Below are positions 45,086 to 54,757 of a DNA stretch of 64,000 bases, piece by piece (the stretch's first letter is position 1; each line of letters opens with the position of its first letter). The DNA is from an uncultured Rubrobacteraceae bacterium (GTDB lineage Bacteria > Actinomycetota > Rubrobacteria > Rubrobacterales > Rubrobacteraceae). The position numbers were made by a program, and so were the translations under genes. The notes under the pieces are model-generated. The model searched no databases. It was not told the origin of the DNA and was given only the letters and a program-made list of their open reading frames with translations. The stretch covers positions 186,001 to 250,000 of the forward strand of contig CADCVE010000001.1 in assembly GCA_902806065.1 (NCBI GenBank). The letters are read 5' to 3'.

Positions 45086-46663
45086 ATGAAGGTCACATCG
45101 CTCGGTCACGCTGGTCTGTTTATCGAGACACGATACGGAAGCATCCTCTGCGACCCGTGGTTCAACCCGGCGTACTTCGCCTCCTGGTTCCCCTTCCCGA
45201 GCAACGAGGACCTGGACTTCGAGCAGTTCCGTCATCCGGACTATCTGTATCTCTCGCATCTGCACAAGGACCACTTCGACGCTCGCTGGCTGCAGGATCA
45301 CGTCTCCAAAGAGACGATCGTTCTTCTGCCGGACTTCCCGCTGGATTTCATGGAGCGAGAGCTACGCGGGCTCGGCTTCGACAGCTTCGTACACACAAAG
45401 AACTTCGAGACCGTGGACCTCGACGGACTGCGCGTGACCATCTCATCGCTTGTCGCCCCCACCGACGGTCCCCTAGGAGACTCCGGCTTGATCGTGGACG
45501 ACGGGGAGACACGCATCTTCAACCAGAACGACTCGCGTCCGGTGGACGTCGACACCCTGTTGGACTTCGGCCCCTACGACGCGCACTTCTTACAGTTCTC
45601 CGGCGCTATCTGGTATCCAATGGTCTACGATATGCCGGAGAAGGCGAAGCAGGCCCTCGGCAAAAAGAAGCGCGCCAACCAGATGTCCCGCGCTCTAAGC
45701 TACGCGCGGCAGGTCGGCGCGGCCTATGTCTTTCCCACGGCCGGGCCGCCGTGCTTCCTTGACGACGACCTCTACCACTTCAACGACTTCGGCTGCGACG
45801 AGTCGAACATCTTTCCTGACCAGACCGTGTTCCTGGAGTTCATGCAGGAGCAGGGGGCGGAGAATGGCCGCCTTACCATACCCGGCAGCGTTGTCGAGTT
45901 TGAAAGGGGCGAGTGTCGCGTCGAGCACTGCATACCGGAAGAAGAGGTACGGGCCATCTTCGCGGACAAGCGGGGTTATCTAGAGGAGTACAAGGCCCGC
46001 AAGCAGCCGGAGATAGATGAGATCAAGGCTAGTCTACCGCGGGGGCAGGTAGATATCCTCGCGGAGTTGCGCGAGTGGTTCGAGCCTTTGCTGGAGCAGG
46101 CCGATATGAACTGCGTCGGGGTCAACGGACGGGTGCTGCTCGACCTCGAGGATCAAAGAGTGGTCCTCGATTTCCAGAACCGCCGGGTATACGAGCCTGT
46201 TGGTTCAAACGAGGATGAGGCTTTCGACTATCGCTTCCGGATCGACCCGGCGTTGGTCGAGCATCAGATCGTGAACCACGAGGAGGATTGGATCAACGGC
46301 CTGTTCCTGTCGTGTCGGTTCGAGGCGAAGCGTAAGGGCGCCTACAACGAATACGTCTACAACTTCTTCAAGGTTCTCTCCCCCGAGCGCCTGGCCTACT
46401 CCGAGGAGTACTACGCCCAGTCCGCGCCGGTGCGCCAGCTCTGGGAGTGCTCCGGTTTCATGGTCCAGCGCAGTTGCCCCCACCTCAAAGCCGACCTGAC
46501 CCGCTTTGGAGAGGCCAAGGACGGCATACTGACTTGCATGATGCACGGCTGGCAGTTCGACCTCGCCACCGGCCGCTGTCTCACCTCCGACGACGTGCGA
46601 ATCTACGCGCAGCCCATAGCCGAGACAGTTGGCGAAGAGACAGCCTCGACCTCCCAACACTAG
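45086..46663 (+). CDS. Metallo-beta-lactamase fold protein fused to a C-terminal Rieske [2Fe-2S] domain
   Basis: SHLHKDHFD (HxHxDH-type) and CPHLKADLTRFGEAKDGILTCMMHGWQFDLATG (CxH...CxxH). Confidence 0.88.
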   Translation: MKVTSLGHAGLFIETRYGSILCDPWFNPAYFASWFPFPSNEDLDFEQFRHPDYLYLSHLHKDHFDARWLQDHVSKETIVLLPDFPLDFMERELRGLGFDSFVHTKNFETVDLDGLRVTISSLVAPTDGPLGDSGLIVDDGETRIFNQNDSRPVDVDTLLDFGPYDAHFLQFSGAIWYPMVYDMPEKAKQALGKKKRANQMSRALSYARQVGAAYVFPTAGPPCFLDDDLYHFNDFGCDESNIFPDQTVFLEFMQEQGAENGRLTIPGSVVEFERGECRVEHCIPEEEVRAIFADKRGYLEEYKARKQPEIDEIKASLPRGQVDILAELREWFEPLLEQADMNCVGVNGRVLLDLEDQRVVLDFQNRRVYEPVGSNEDEAFDYRFRIDPALVEHQIVNHEEDWINGLFLSCRFEAKRKGAYNEYVYNFFKVLSPERLAYSEEYYAQSAPVRQLWECSGFMVQRSCPHLKADLTRFGEAKDGILTCMMHGWQFDLATGRCLTSDDVRIYAQPIAETVGEETASTSQH

Positions 46664-46676
46664 CGAAAGGGATAGC

Positions 46677-47450
46677 ATGAAGAACAGGGTAGAGAGCGAG
46701 ACACGCGAGAGCGGCGCCAACTGGACGCTCTACTCCGCCCGGGGCGTGGAGTACGTAGCGCCGGAGCCCGAACCAGAAGGCGCTCAAATCTGGTTCTTCA
46801 CCAGGCGCGGCGGCGTCTCCAAGGCGCCGTTCGACTCTCTCAACATCTCCACCGCGGTCCCTGACGAGCCCGAAGCTGTTTTCGAGAACCGCGACAGAAT
46901 TCGTACCGCGATGGACGGTCGTGATTCGGCCTGGATACGCCAGGTCGCGGGCGATGGTGTCGCGTGGGTCAGGGAAACAGGGCTCGCCGGGGAGGCCGAC
47001 GCCCTGGTGACGGAGGAGGAAGGCTTCGCGTTGGTTGTCGCCATCGCCGACTGCGTTCCCGTGGCGCTCGTGGGTGGTGAAGCCAGGACTGTGGGAATGG
47101 TTCACTCTGGCTGGCGCGGCACGATAGCTGAGATCTCCGCGAAGGCTGCCCGGGAGATGGGAGATACAGGCGCGTTGCGGGCTTATATCGGGCCTTGCAT
47201 ACGGCAGTGCTGCTACGAAGTCTCCGAGGAGCTTGCGGAGAGGTTCGCCGGGAGGTTCGGACCAGAGGTGGTGGAAGGCCGGTACCTCTCGTTGCCGGAT
47301 GCGATCCGCCAGAACCTCGAAGAGGCCGGGGTTGGTGAAGTGCATGACCTCGGGCTTTGTACTGGGTGCCGCCCAGACCTGTTCTTCTGTCACCGCAAGC
47401 AGGGGCCGAGAACGGGACGAAACCTGGCGGCTGTGGCGCGGTTGTCGTAG
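46677..47450 (+). CDS. pgeF: Multicopper polyphenol oxidase / YfiH family (purine nucleoside phosphorylase LACC1-like)
   Basis: FTRRGGVSKAPFDSLNIS, ADCVPVAL, GMVHSGWRGTIAEI, IGPCIRQCCYEV. Confidence 0.93.
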   Translation: MKNRVESETRESGANWTLYSARGVEYVAPEPEPEGAQIWFFTRRGGVSKAPFDSLNISTAVPDEPEAVFENRDRIRTAMDGRDSAWIRQVAGDGVAWVRETGLAGEADALVTEEEGFALVVAIADCVPVALVGGEARTVGMVHSGWRGTIAEISAKAAREMGDTGALRAYIGPCIRQCCYEVSEELAERFAGRFGPEVVEGRYLSLPDAIRQNLEEAGVGEVHDLGLCTGCRPDLFFCHRKQGPRTGRNLAAVARLS

Positions 47451-47588
47451 CTTGAGCAGGTCCTGGGGGTTCCTGGTTAGTGGTCGGGAGGGGCTCCGGC
47501 GGGTATACTAGGCGATCAGGGATCTCGATGCGCTGCTTTGTTTTCGGGCGCGCGGGTCTGGTTTTAGAGAACAACGAGGAGCTTTGGT

Positions 47589-47876
47589 ATGTTTGCAGTA
47601 ATGAAGGTCGGTGGCAAGCAGTATAGGGTTGGAAGAGACACGGAGCTCGTCGTGGACCATCTGGCCGGTGAGATCGGGGACTCGGTCGAGCTTCCGGTTA
47701 GCTTTACGGCTGATGGAGATGATGTGGACCTGTCCGGCGGTACCGCGAGGGTGGAGATCCTCGAACACTTGAAGGGCAAGAAGATCCACATCTACAAGTA
47801 CACGCCGAAGAAGAACAGCAGAAAGAAGACCGGGCACCGCCAGTCGCGGACCCGCATCAAGGTAGTGGAGGTATAG
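47589..47876 (+). CDS. rplU: 50S ribosomal protein L21
   Basis: MFAVMKVGGKQYRV..., KKIHIYKYTPKKNSRKKTGHRQ. Confidence 0.96.
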   Translation: MFAVMKVGGKQYRVGRDTELVVDHLAGEIGDSVELPVSFTADGDDVDLSGGTARVEILEHLKGKKIHIYKYTPKKNSRKKTGHRQSRTRIKVVEV

Positions 47877-47879
47877 CGG

Positions 47880-48173
47880 ATGGCTCATAAAAAGGGTGGC
47901 GGCTCTTCGAGGAACGGTCGCAATACCGAGGGTAAGAGGCTCGGTGTAAAGACTTACGGTGGAGAGGTTATTACGGCGGGGAGCATCATCGTCCGCCAGC
48001 GCGGCACGAAGGTCCACCCAGGGCTGAACGTCGGCAAGGGCTCTGATGACACCCTTTTCGCAAGGGTCTCGGGGCAGGTGAAGTTCGCCAAGTCCCGTGG
48101 CCGGAGCGTCGCTCACGTCATAGCTCCCGACGGGGTAGTCCCGGAGGGGGCTCCGATAGGGACTACGATCTGA
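47880..48173 (+). CDS. rpmA: 50S ribosomal protein L27
   Basis: [29 protein letters not shown]. Confidence 0.97.
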   Translation: MAHKKGGGSSRNGRNTEGKRLGVKTYGGEVITAGSIIVRQRGTKVHPGLNVGKGSDDTLFARVSGQVKFAKSRGRSVAHVIAPDGVVPEGAPIGTTI

Positions 48174-48204
48174 ACGCGATTCTGGTAGGGGGCTTCTAGC
48201 TCCG

Positions 48205-49461
48205 TTGCAGTTCGTAGATGAAGCCCGGTTCGTGGTTCGCGCGGGGCGCGGCGGGGACGGGAGCGTCTCCTTTAACCGGGAGAAATACAAGCCGCGCGGT
48301 GGTCCGGACGGCGGCCGCGGTGGTGACGGCGGGTCGGTGATCTTCCGCGCCACCGAAGACCTTCAGACCCTCGAACCCTACGCCCACCGCAAGCTGATCA
48401 AAGCGGAACGCGGTCGCCACGGCTCCGGTAACAACCGCGCTGGCGAGAAGGCCGCCGACGTCGTCGTAGACGTACCCATAGGAACACTTATTCACGACGA
48501 AGATGGTTTGCTCGCCGACCTCTCGGAACCCGGCGCGCAGTTCGTCGCGGCGCGGGGCGGGAGCGGCGGGCGGGGCAACGGCTCCTTTGCAACCTCGACG
48601 CGGCAGACGCCGGCCTTCAGGGAGAAGGGCCTGCCTGGCGAGGAGCGGGAAGTCCGGCTGGAGCTTCGGGTGCTCTCGGACGTGGGTCTCGTCGGCCTCC
48701 CGAACGCGGGAAAGTCCTCGCTGCTCGCACGCCTGAGCGCCGCCCGGCCGAAGGTTGGTGATTACCCGTTCACGACGCTTACGCCGGCGCTCGGCGTGGT
48801 CGATGAGAAGACTTACCGCGATGCGTTCGTCGTCGCGGACATCCCCGGCCTCATCTCCGGCGCGAGCCAGGGCCGGGGGCTCGGGAACCGCTTCTTGAGG
48901 CACGTAGCAAGGGCGCGCCTGCTCGCGCTCGTCCTAGACGCCTCTGAAGACCCTGAAGGGGCGGAGGGCACCCTACGCGCCGAGCTCTACGCTGCCGGAC
49001 TCGCGGAGAGGCCGCTGATCGTGGTCTTGAACAAGATGGATATCCTGGATGAGGAGTTGCGAGAGTACCTCTCGGAGACTTTCCCGGGGGCTGTCCAGGT
49101 CTCTGCGCTCTCCGGTGAAGGTGTGGTCCAGTTACGGGACCTCTTCGAGGAGCGGTTACGGGAGTTGGGTGAGCGGGAGAGGGTGGAGACGGGTGGGGAC
49201 GGTCCTAGCTCTACGGAGTACCGCATATTCCGGCCGACGTGGAGGGGATTGCGCGTCGAGAAGACTAGTGATGGGGTGTACGTGGTCTACGGGGAGGAGG
49301 TGGAGCGTATGGCGCTCCGGACGGATTGGGAGAATCCCGAGGGTGTGGCGAACTTCACGCGGGAGTTGGAGAGGAAAGGTGTCGTGGCGGCGCTCAGGCG
49401 GGCCGGTGCGGAGGCTGGGGATGAGGTCCGGATCGGGGAGGTAGAGTTCGATTTTCAGTAA
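48205..49461 (+). CDS. obg: GTPase Obg/CgtA
   Basis: FVDEARFVVRAGRGGDGSVSFNREKYKPRGGPDGGRGGDGG, GLPNAGKSSLLARLSAARPKVGDYPFTTL. Confidence 0.97.
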   Translation: MQFVDEARFVVRAGRGGDGSVSFNREKYKPRGGPDGGRGGDGGSVIFRATEDLQTLEPYAHRKLIKAERGRHGSGNNRAGEKAADVVVDVPIGTLIHDEDGLLADLSEPGAQFVAARGGSGGRGNGSFATSTRQTPAFREKGLPGEEREVRLELRVLSDVGLVGLPNAGKSSLLARLSAARPKVGDYPFTTLTPALGVVDEKTYRDAFVVADIPGLISGASQGRGLGNRFLRHVARARLLALVLDASEDPEGAEGTLRAELYAAGLAERPLIVVLNKMDILDEELREYLSETFPGAVQVSALSGEGVVQLRDLFEERLRELGERERVETGGDGPSSTEYRIFRPTWRGLRVEKTSDGVYVVYGEEVERMALRTDWENPEGVANFTRELERKGVVAALRRAGAEAGDEVRIGEVEFDFQ

Positions 49462-49482
49462 GGTTGACGAGAGGGGTGGGAG

Positions 49483-50148
49483 ATGAGCCGGATGGGGATA
49501 TTTGGGGGGACCTTCGATCCCATACATCAGGGACATATGATCATCGCGGAGCAAGTCGCCGAAGCCTTGAATCTGGCTTGCGTGATCTTCGTCCCCGGTG
49601 GCGTCCCGCCGCATAAAACGGTCTCCAGCGTCAAAGCCAGCCCAGCGGATCGCCTCGAAATGGTACAGGCCGCCGTCAGGGGTAACGATAAGTTCGATGT
49701 CGACCGCGTGGAGGTAGACGCTGGGAGGCCGATGCACAGCGTCGAGACGGTCCCTCTTATCAAGGAGCGCAGGGGGGAGCCGGGTGACGAGTGGTTCTTC
49801 GTCACCGGCGCTGATGAGGTCTCGAACCTCCTCTCCTGGAAGGACCCCGACAGGCTACTGGAGGAGGCCGCGATGGTAGCGGCGACGAGGCCCGGCTACG
49901 ATATCTCCGATTTGAAGCATCTAGAGGAAGTGTTGGATAACTTCGATAGGATCATCCCCGTTCAATGCACGCGGGTGGATATCTCGGCCACCGGGATACG
50001 GAGGATGCTGGCCAAGGGGGAGAGCGTGCGGTATCTGGTGCCGGACGGGGTATACGAGACCATACACGACAGGAGGTTATACGGTGCGCGAAAAGATGGA
50101 GAGCAAGCGAGACAGGAGGAACGTTTGAGTTGGAGGCAGAAAGCGTGA
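49483..50148 (+). CDS. nadD: nicotinate-nucleotide adenylyltransferase
   Basis: GIFGGTFDPIHQGHMIIAEQVAEAL. Confidence 0.95.
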   Translation: MSRMGIFGGTFDPIHQGHMIIAEQVAEALNLACVIFVPGGVPPHKTVSSVKASPADRLEMVQAAVRGNDKFDVDRVEVDAGRPMHSVETVPLIKERRGEPGDEWFFVTGADEVSNLLSWKDPDRLLEEAAMVAATRPGYDISDLKHLEEVLDNFDRIIPVQCTRVDISATGIRRMLAKGESVRYLVPDGVYETIHDRRLYGARKDGEQARQEERLSWRQKA

Positions 50149-50570
50149 ACCGCGACGGGGAGTTCGTGATGAGACGGCAGCAAGTAGACGAGGTGCAGCA
50201 TAGCGAAGAGGCCCTCCGGGGACATGAGATCACCCGCCACATGGCGGAGACAGCGGCCCGGGCGGCAACCGGTATGTTTGCCAGAGACGTGGTCATCATA
50301 GATCTGAGGGAACTCGTCTCCTACACGGACTACTTCATTGTGGCGAGCGCCGAGACCGATCGCCAGACGCGCCGCATTGTCGAGGAGGTCCTGGACAAGA
50401 TGAGGGAGCAAGGCTACAGGCCGCGCACGCGACGCGTCGATGAGGGGTCAGCCTGGATCAGCCTGGACTTCCTCGACATCGTAGTCCACGTCTTCACCGA
50501 CGAAGCCCGCGACTATTACCGCCTGGAATCGCTGTGGCGCGGTGCTCCTCAAGAACACTGGGAGGATTAG
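50145..50570 (+). CDS. rsfS: ribosome silencing factor
   Basis: DVVIIDLRELVSYTDYFIVASAETDRQTRRIVEEVLDKM, ISLDFLDIVVHVF. Confidence 0.94.
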   Translation: MNRDGEFVMRRQQVDEVQHSEEALRGHEITRHMAETAARAATGMFARDVVIIDLRELVSYTDYFIVASAETDRQTRRIVEEVLDKMREQGYRPRTRRVDEGSAWISLDFLDIVVHVFTDEARDYYRLESLWRGAPQEHWED

Positions 50571-50654
50571 CGAAGCGCGAGACGGTACACCAACCGGCGC
50601 GCTTCGTAACACGTTGACACAAGTCCCTTCCGTGCCTATACTCTGGAAGCTTTT

Positions 50655-50730
50655 GGGGCCGTAGCTCAGCTGGGAGAGCGCCGCGCTGGCAGCGCGGAGG
50701 TCAGGGGTTCGATCCCCCTCGGCTCCACCA
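50655..50730 (+). tRNA. tRNA-Ala (GGC)
   Basis: GGGGCCG...CGGCTCC acceptor, anticodon loop CTGGCAG, CCA encoded. Confidence 0.94.
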
Positions 50731-50760
50731 TGATAGTCACGGGTTTGTGGGGAACCTGGA

Positions 50761-51171
50761 GTGTCTCAAGAGTTCGAAACTACCAGGAAGCGTCGGGAGG
50801 CCCCCCGGGACTCTACGCGTGGCTTCTTCGCGCGTTACAAACCACAGATTACAATATGCGCCCTCGTTGTGCTCGTGCTCGCCGGGGGCGCATACTACTC
50901 GTCGCGGGCCTCTGAGTCGGCTCCACAAACCGTTTACAGTACCTCCCTCGACGAAGCCAAGAACGAGGCGCAGACTCCGCTCCTCGTAAACATCAACACT
51001 GCCGAAGCCAAGGACCTCGACGAGCTACCCGGAGTTGGTCCTTCCACCGCAGAGAACATCATCGAGCACCGCCGCCACAGTGGCAAGTTCAAGTCGGTGG
51101 ACGATCTGGAGGACGTCAAGGGGATAGGTCCCAAGACGCTCGAAAAGATAAAGCCTTTTGCAACGAAGTGA
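50761..51171 (+). CDS. comEA: ComEA-like helix-hairpin-helix DNA-binding protein
   Basis: VNINTAEAKDLDELPGVGPSTAENIIEHRRHSGKFKSVDDLEDVKGIGPKTLEKIKPF. Confidence 0.92.
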   Translation: MSQEFETTRKRREAPRDSTRGFFARYKPQITICALVVLVLAGGAYYSSRASESAPQTVYSTSLDEAKNEAQTPLLVNINTAEAKDLDELPGVGPSTAENIIEHRRHSGKFKSVDDLEDVKGIGPKTLEKIKPFATK

Positions 51172-52162
51172 GACGGCGGGCCAGGTCCGGGGGCAAGACC
51201 TCAGGCTGGACCTGCGTCCACCGGTGCGCCTGGATTTTTGGGCGCTGCTCCTCGCGGTGGGTATCGTCGCGGGTACAGTCGCGCCGCCGCTGGGCGTAGC
51301 GCTTCTCCTGGCGAGCTTCATCATCTGTGCCGGTGTGGCGGTTCGCAAAGATCTTGTTGCGAATGAGTGGCGGACTATGGCTCTACTTGGCCCGTTGTTT
51401 GTGGCGGGCGGAGTCGGGATAGCTTTTCTGCATGCGACTGCCTTCGATCCTCTGCTCGAGTTCGCGGCGATAGAGCCAGGCGAGGTCGTGGTGGTGGGCA
51501 ATGTTGTCTCCCCTCCAGTCCCGACGAAGGTAGGACAGCGGGCCGACGTGCGGATCGAGCATCTGTGGTACGAGGATAAAGAGGTCCTGCGTGGTGGTGG
51601 CATTCAGGTCTACGCGAACGACATGCGCGCCGGAGTGGGGGACCGGGTGCAGCTAAACGGAGATCTCAAACGCCCCGAGACGAAAGAGGAGGGCTTCGAT
51701 TATGGCCGGTACTTGCAGACGCGGGGTATCTCGGGCGTGGTCTACGCGAAGGGCGTGTGGCCTGCGGACGAGGAGCGGGGCTGGGTCGGGGAGGTCCACC
51801 GGCGGACGGATGCGGCGTTAGGCAACGGCTTGAGGCCCCGCGAGCAGGCCGTCGTGCGGGGGATGGTGCTCGGGGATTCTTCGCGCTTACCGGAGGAGGT
51901 TGAGGAGGCGTTCCAAAGAAGGGGCATCACCCACGTTCTGGCTATTTCGGGTCAGCACGTCGCGGTGCTGGCGGCCATGATCTTCGTGGTCTTGCGCCTA
52001 TTCGCCGTGCCGATGCTCTTCCGCAACCCGGCCACGCTCGGCCTCATGTGGCTGTACATCTTCATCGCGGGAGCGCCGCCGTCGGCACTCCGAGCCGGCG
52101 TCGTCGCGACCTTTGTCCTCGCCGCCCCGCTCTTCGGTCGACAGCTCTCGCCTGTGCATTAG
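51158..52162 (+). pseudogene. comEC: ComEC truncated after the start of the competence domain
   Basis: GITHVLAISGQHVAVLAAMIF is ComEC-typical; reading ends at 334 aa, no C-terminal part found; a repeat abuts the stop. Confidence 0.8.
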
Positions 52163-52170
52163 TCACTCTT

Positions 52171-52268
52171 ACAACACGCCCAAGATCGGCTTCTCCGCCA
52201 TGTTGGGCGAGGAGACGGAGGTCGAGATCGCCCTAGCCTAGCGGTTGTACGGTTGTGCCCTGCACACT
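52171..52268 (+). repeat. Decayed repeat copy A (3' end of a coding element, NTPKIGFSAMLGEETEVEIALA*)
   Basis: Shares encoded tail and 3' flank pattern with copies at 56.7 and 61.3 kb. Confidence 0.6.
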
Positions 52269-52466
52269 GAATCGTATGCCGCAGCCTATCAACTTCAACC
52301 CGCGAGGGGCATACCTTCCTAGGACATGGAAGGCGTGGGCTGCAACGGGCGGGGGCAGTTCGACACTATAAACAGACTGAAGAAACAGCACAATGGGCTA
52401 TGATGGATCGGTTGGTTTGCAGGTAGTAGTGGATGACGTGTCCGCAATAGGGAAGGTAGCAGCACG

Positions 52467-52865
52467 GTGATCACGCTAGAAGAAGCTAAAGGAATCGTCT
52501 CTGCCGCTGAGCAAAAGGCCCAGCAGATGGGCCAGCCGATGAACATAGCCGTGATGGACGCCGGAAGGAACCTCGTAGCCTTCCACCGGATGGATGGGGC
52601 CTGGGTGGCGAGCATCGACATCGCCATTGACAAGGCTTTCACCTCGGCTGGCAGGGGGCTCACCACGAGAGAGATCGGCGAGATGGCGCAGCCGGGCCAG
52701 CCCCTTTTCGGCATCAACACCACGAACGGCGGCCGGATCGTCATCTTCGCCGGCGGCGTCCCGCTGATGCGTGATGGCGAGGTGGTAGGCGCGGTAGGAG
52801 TGAGCGGAGGCACGCCGGACGAGGACCACGAGGTGGCAGAGGCCGGCGTCGCTACATTTGGCTAA
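52467..52865 (+). CDS. GlcG/HbpS family heme-binding-like protein
   Basis: NIAVMDAGRNLVAFHRMDGAWVASIDIAIDKAFT, GVSGGTPDEDHEVAEAG. Confidence 0.9.
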   Translation: MITLEEAKGIVSAAEQKAQQMGQPMNIAVMDAGRNLVAFHRMDGAWVASIDIAIDKAFTSAGRGLTTREIGEMAQPGQPLFGINTTNGGRIVIFAGGVPLMRDGEVVGAVGVSGGTPDEDHEVAEAGVATFG

Positions 52866-52968
52866 CGCTTGTACAAGTACCGCCCGAGAGGTCAACCTAC
52901 CGGAAACCTACAGGGACCAAAAGCCGCCACGGCGCGATTCTTTGGGCGGGAAGTAGCGCTACGTGCGG

Positions 52969-53005
52969 GGGCGCGCCGCCTCACAGGCTGAGAGGCGGCG
53001 CGCCC
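52969..53005. terminator. Hairpin between convergent genes (possible bidirectional terminator)
   Basis: gggcgcgccgcctc-acaggctga-gaggcggcgcgccc, perfect 14-bp stem; no clear T-tract. Confidence 0.5.
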
Positions 53006-53091
53006 GGCTTCGAGAGCCGATCCGTAACCAGCTGGTGAGGGTGCACCTCCGGCTCAAAGGGTACAGGGTCATCGCTCCAAGACCTCTCCTA

Positions 53092-53823
53092 CTACACGTC
53101 GCGGAACGCGACGAACGAGTCGTACTCTTCGCCCTCCATGCTTCGCGGTGCGAGCTCCGCTGTGAGCCCGACCTCGTGGAAGAGGCGCAGCCATGTCGCG
53201 CGCGGGAAAAGACCTTCACGGTGCACGTCGTGGGCCGAGCGCATGGTACCGTCCGGTTCGCGTAATAGGAACGCGTAGTGTGTCTCGATGGTGGTCTCGC
53301 CAGCCTCCGGTGGCAGCGTCCACTGCAAGTAGCGGGCCCGCCGACCGCTTACATCCTCGCCGCCGCCTTGCTCGGTGTCTTCCCGGAACGTTTCGGCCGT
53401 CGCGTCCGGCGCCACAAGTGTGACGCCGCCTGGCACGAGGTGCGTAGCCACGGTCGTAAGTGCCGCGCGCAGATCATCCTCGGTGATCATGTACATCACT
53501 GCATCGTGAACGAATACCGCATCAAAGGTGCGGCCGAGCCGGACGCTCCTCATGTCGCCTGAGGCGTGCTCGCACTCGGGGTTGAGTTCACGGCTAAGGT
53601 TTCGCATACCGTCCGCGGGCTCGACGAGGGTCATGGCGAAGTGGCGCTTCATGTGCGAGGCGTTGTTGCCGCCACCGCTGCCGAGTTCGAGCACCTCGTT
53701 GACGGGAGGACGGGCCGCGTTTCGGATCATATCAACGTAGAGCGCCGCTTCCTCGGCGTACTCTGCGGGCGGCGAGATGACCGGCCACCAGTCGGAGAGG
53801 GCACCGTACATCTGTTCGGTCAC
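53092..53823 (-). CDS. SAM-dependent methyltransferase
   Basis: VNEVLELGSGGGNNASHMKRHF, FDAVFVHDAVMYM; GTG start with GGAGGT SD at 53823. Confidence 0.87.
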   Translation of the reverse strand: MTEQMYGALSDWWPVISPPAEYAEEAALYVDMIRNAARPPVNEVLELGSGGGNNASHMKRHFAMTLVEPADGMRNLSRELNPECEHASGDMRSVRLGRTFDAVFVHDAVMYMITEDDLRAALTTVATHLVPGGVTLVAPDATAETFREDTEQGGGEDVSGRRARYLQWTLPPEAGETTIETHYAFLLREPDGTMRSAHDVHREGLFPRATWLRLFHEVGLTAELAPRSMEGEEYDSFVAFRDV

Positions 53824-53947
53824 TAATACCTCCTTATGGTTTCTTTCGGTAACTAATACCTCCCGCCAGCCGCTCTGCTCCCAGCCCCAAGCCACGAGCT
53901 ACGCGGCGATGCGCCCTTTGCCACGACGTTGTTTCTGCCGGGAGGCC

Positions 53948-54400
53948 TCACAACCCGGCTCTCGCCTCCCAGTCGTACATAACCTTGCGCCTGATCTCCC
54001 GGAAGTTCATCACCTCAAGCCTCACCCCGTCGGGATCCTCGAAGAACGTCGCGTAGTAGTCCGGGGCGTACTCCGGGTAGTAGCGAGGCTCGGTGACTCC
54101 GATCCCCGCAGTCTGTAGCTCCCCGGCAGCCCGGGCGACCGCCACCTCGTCGGCGACGCGGAAGCAGAAGTGATGCAGCCCCGGCGCGTAGGGGTCGTGG
54201 TTGGGGGTACCCTCCTTGGCAGGTCTCAATGAGTATGCGAAGTGGCGGTTGTAGTAGACGACGTGAGGATCTTCGCTTATGGCAACCTCACTCTTGCGAA
54301 ACCCGAGCACGTCCATAACGCGATCATAGAATTCCTCGGACACCCTGAGGTCCCGGACTGCAACGAAGATGTGATCGATGCCAATTACCTCAACCGTCAT
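53948..54400 (-). CDS. VOC (glyoxalase/bleomycin-resistance) family protein
   Basis: IDHIFVAVRDLRVSEEFYDRVMDVLGF, YYATFFEDPDGVRLEVMNF. Confidence 0.88.
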   Translation of the reverse strand: MTVEVIGIDHIFVAVRDLRVSEEFYDRVMDVLGFRKSEVAISEDPHVVYYNRHFAYSLRPAKEGTPNHDPYAPGLHHFCFRVADEVAVARAAGELQTAGIGVTEPRYYPEYAPDYYATFFEDPDGVRLEVMNFREIRRKVMYDWEARAGL

Positions 54401-54472
54401 GAGGCTCCTCTCTCCCGACGCCGCTCTTCGCCGGCTGCGGCGATGCTTCCCCGTCCGATGCTATCATTGACG

Positions 54473-54494
54473 AAAGAGACTGTAGGATCTCTTT
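54473..54494. terminator. Possible terminator hairpin
   Basis: aaagaga-ctgtagga-tctcttt with T run. Confidence 0.4.
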
Positions 54495-54757
54495 TCCTTA
54501 ATCGCCCTCCGGCAGGTGGTGGCCTAACAGGCCGCGTTACATCTCCTAGTGGGCGTACACCTTGCTAAGACTCGTTCCCGCCCGGGCGAGCCGGAGCGGT
54601 ACCGGAGCCGGAGGGGATAGCTCGGGATCTACGGCACCTAGCGGTAGCCGATCGCTTCGAGCCGCTGGCCCAGCTACACCCGTCGGGCGAGGTAGTAGGT
54701 GCCCAGGCCGACCCGCCCTACGGCGACCGTGCGGACGCCCCGGCGCTCGAAGCCGCG

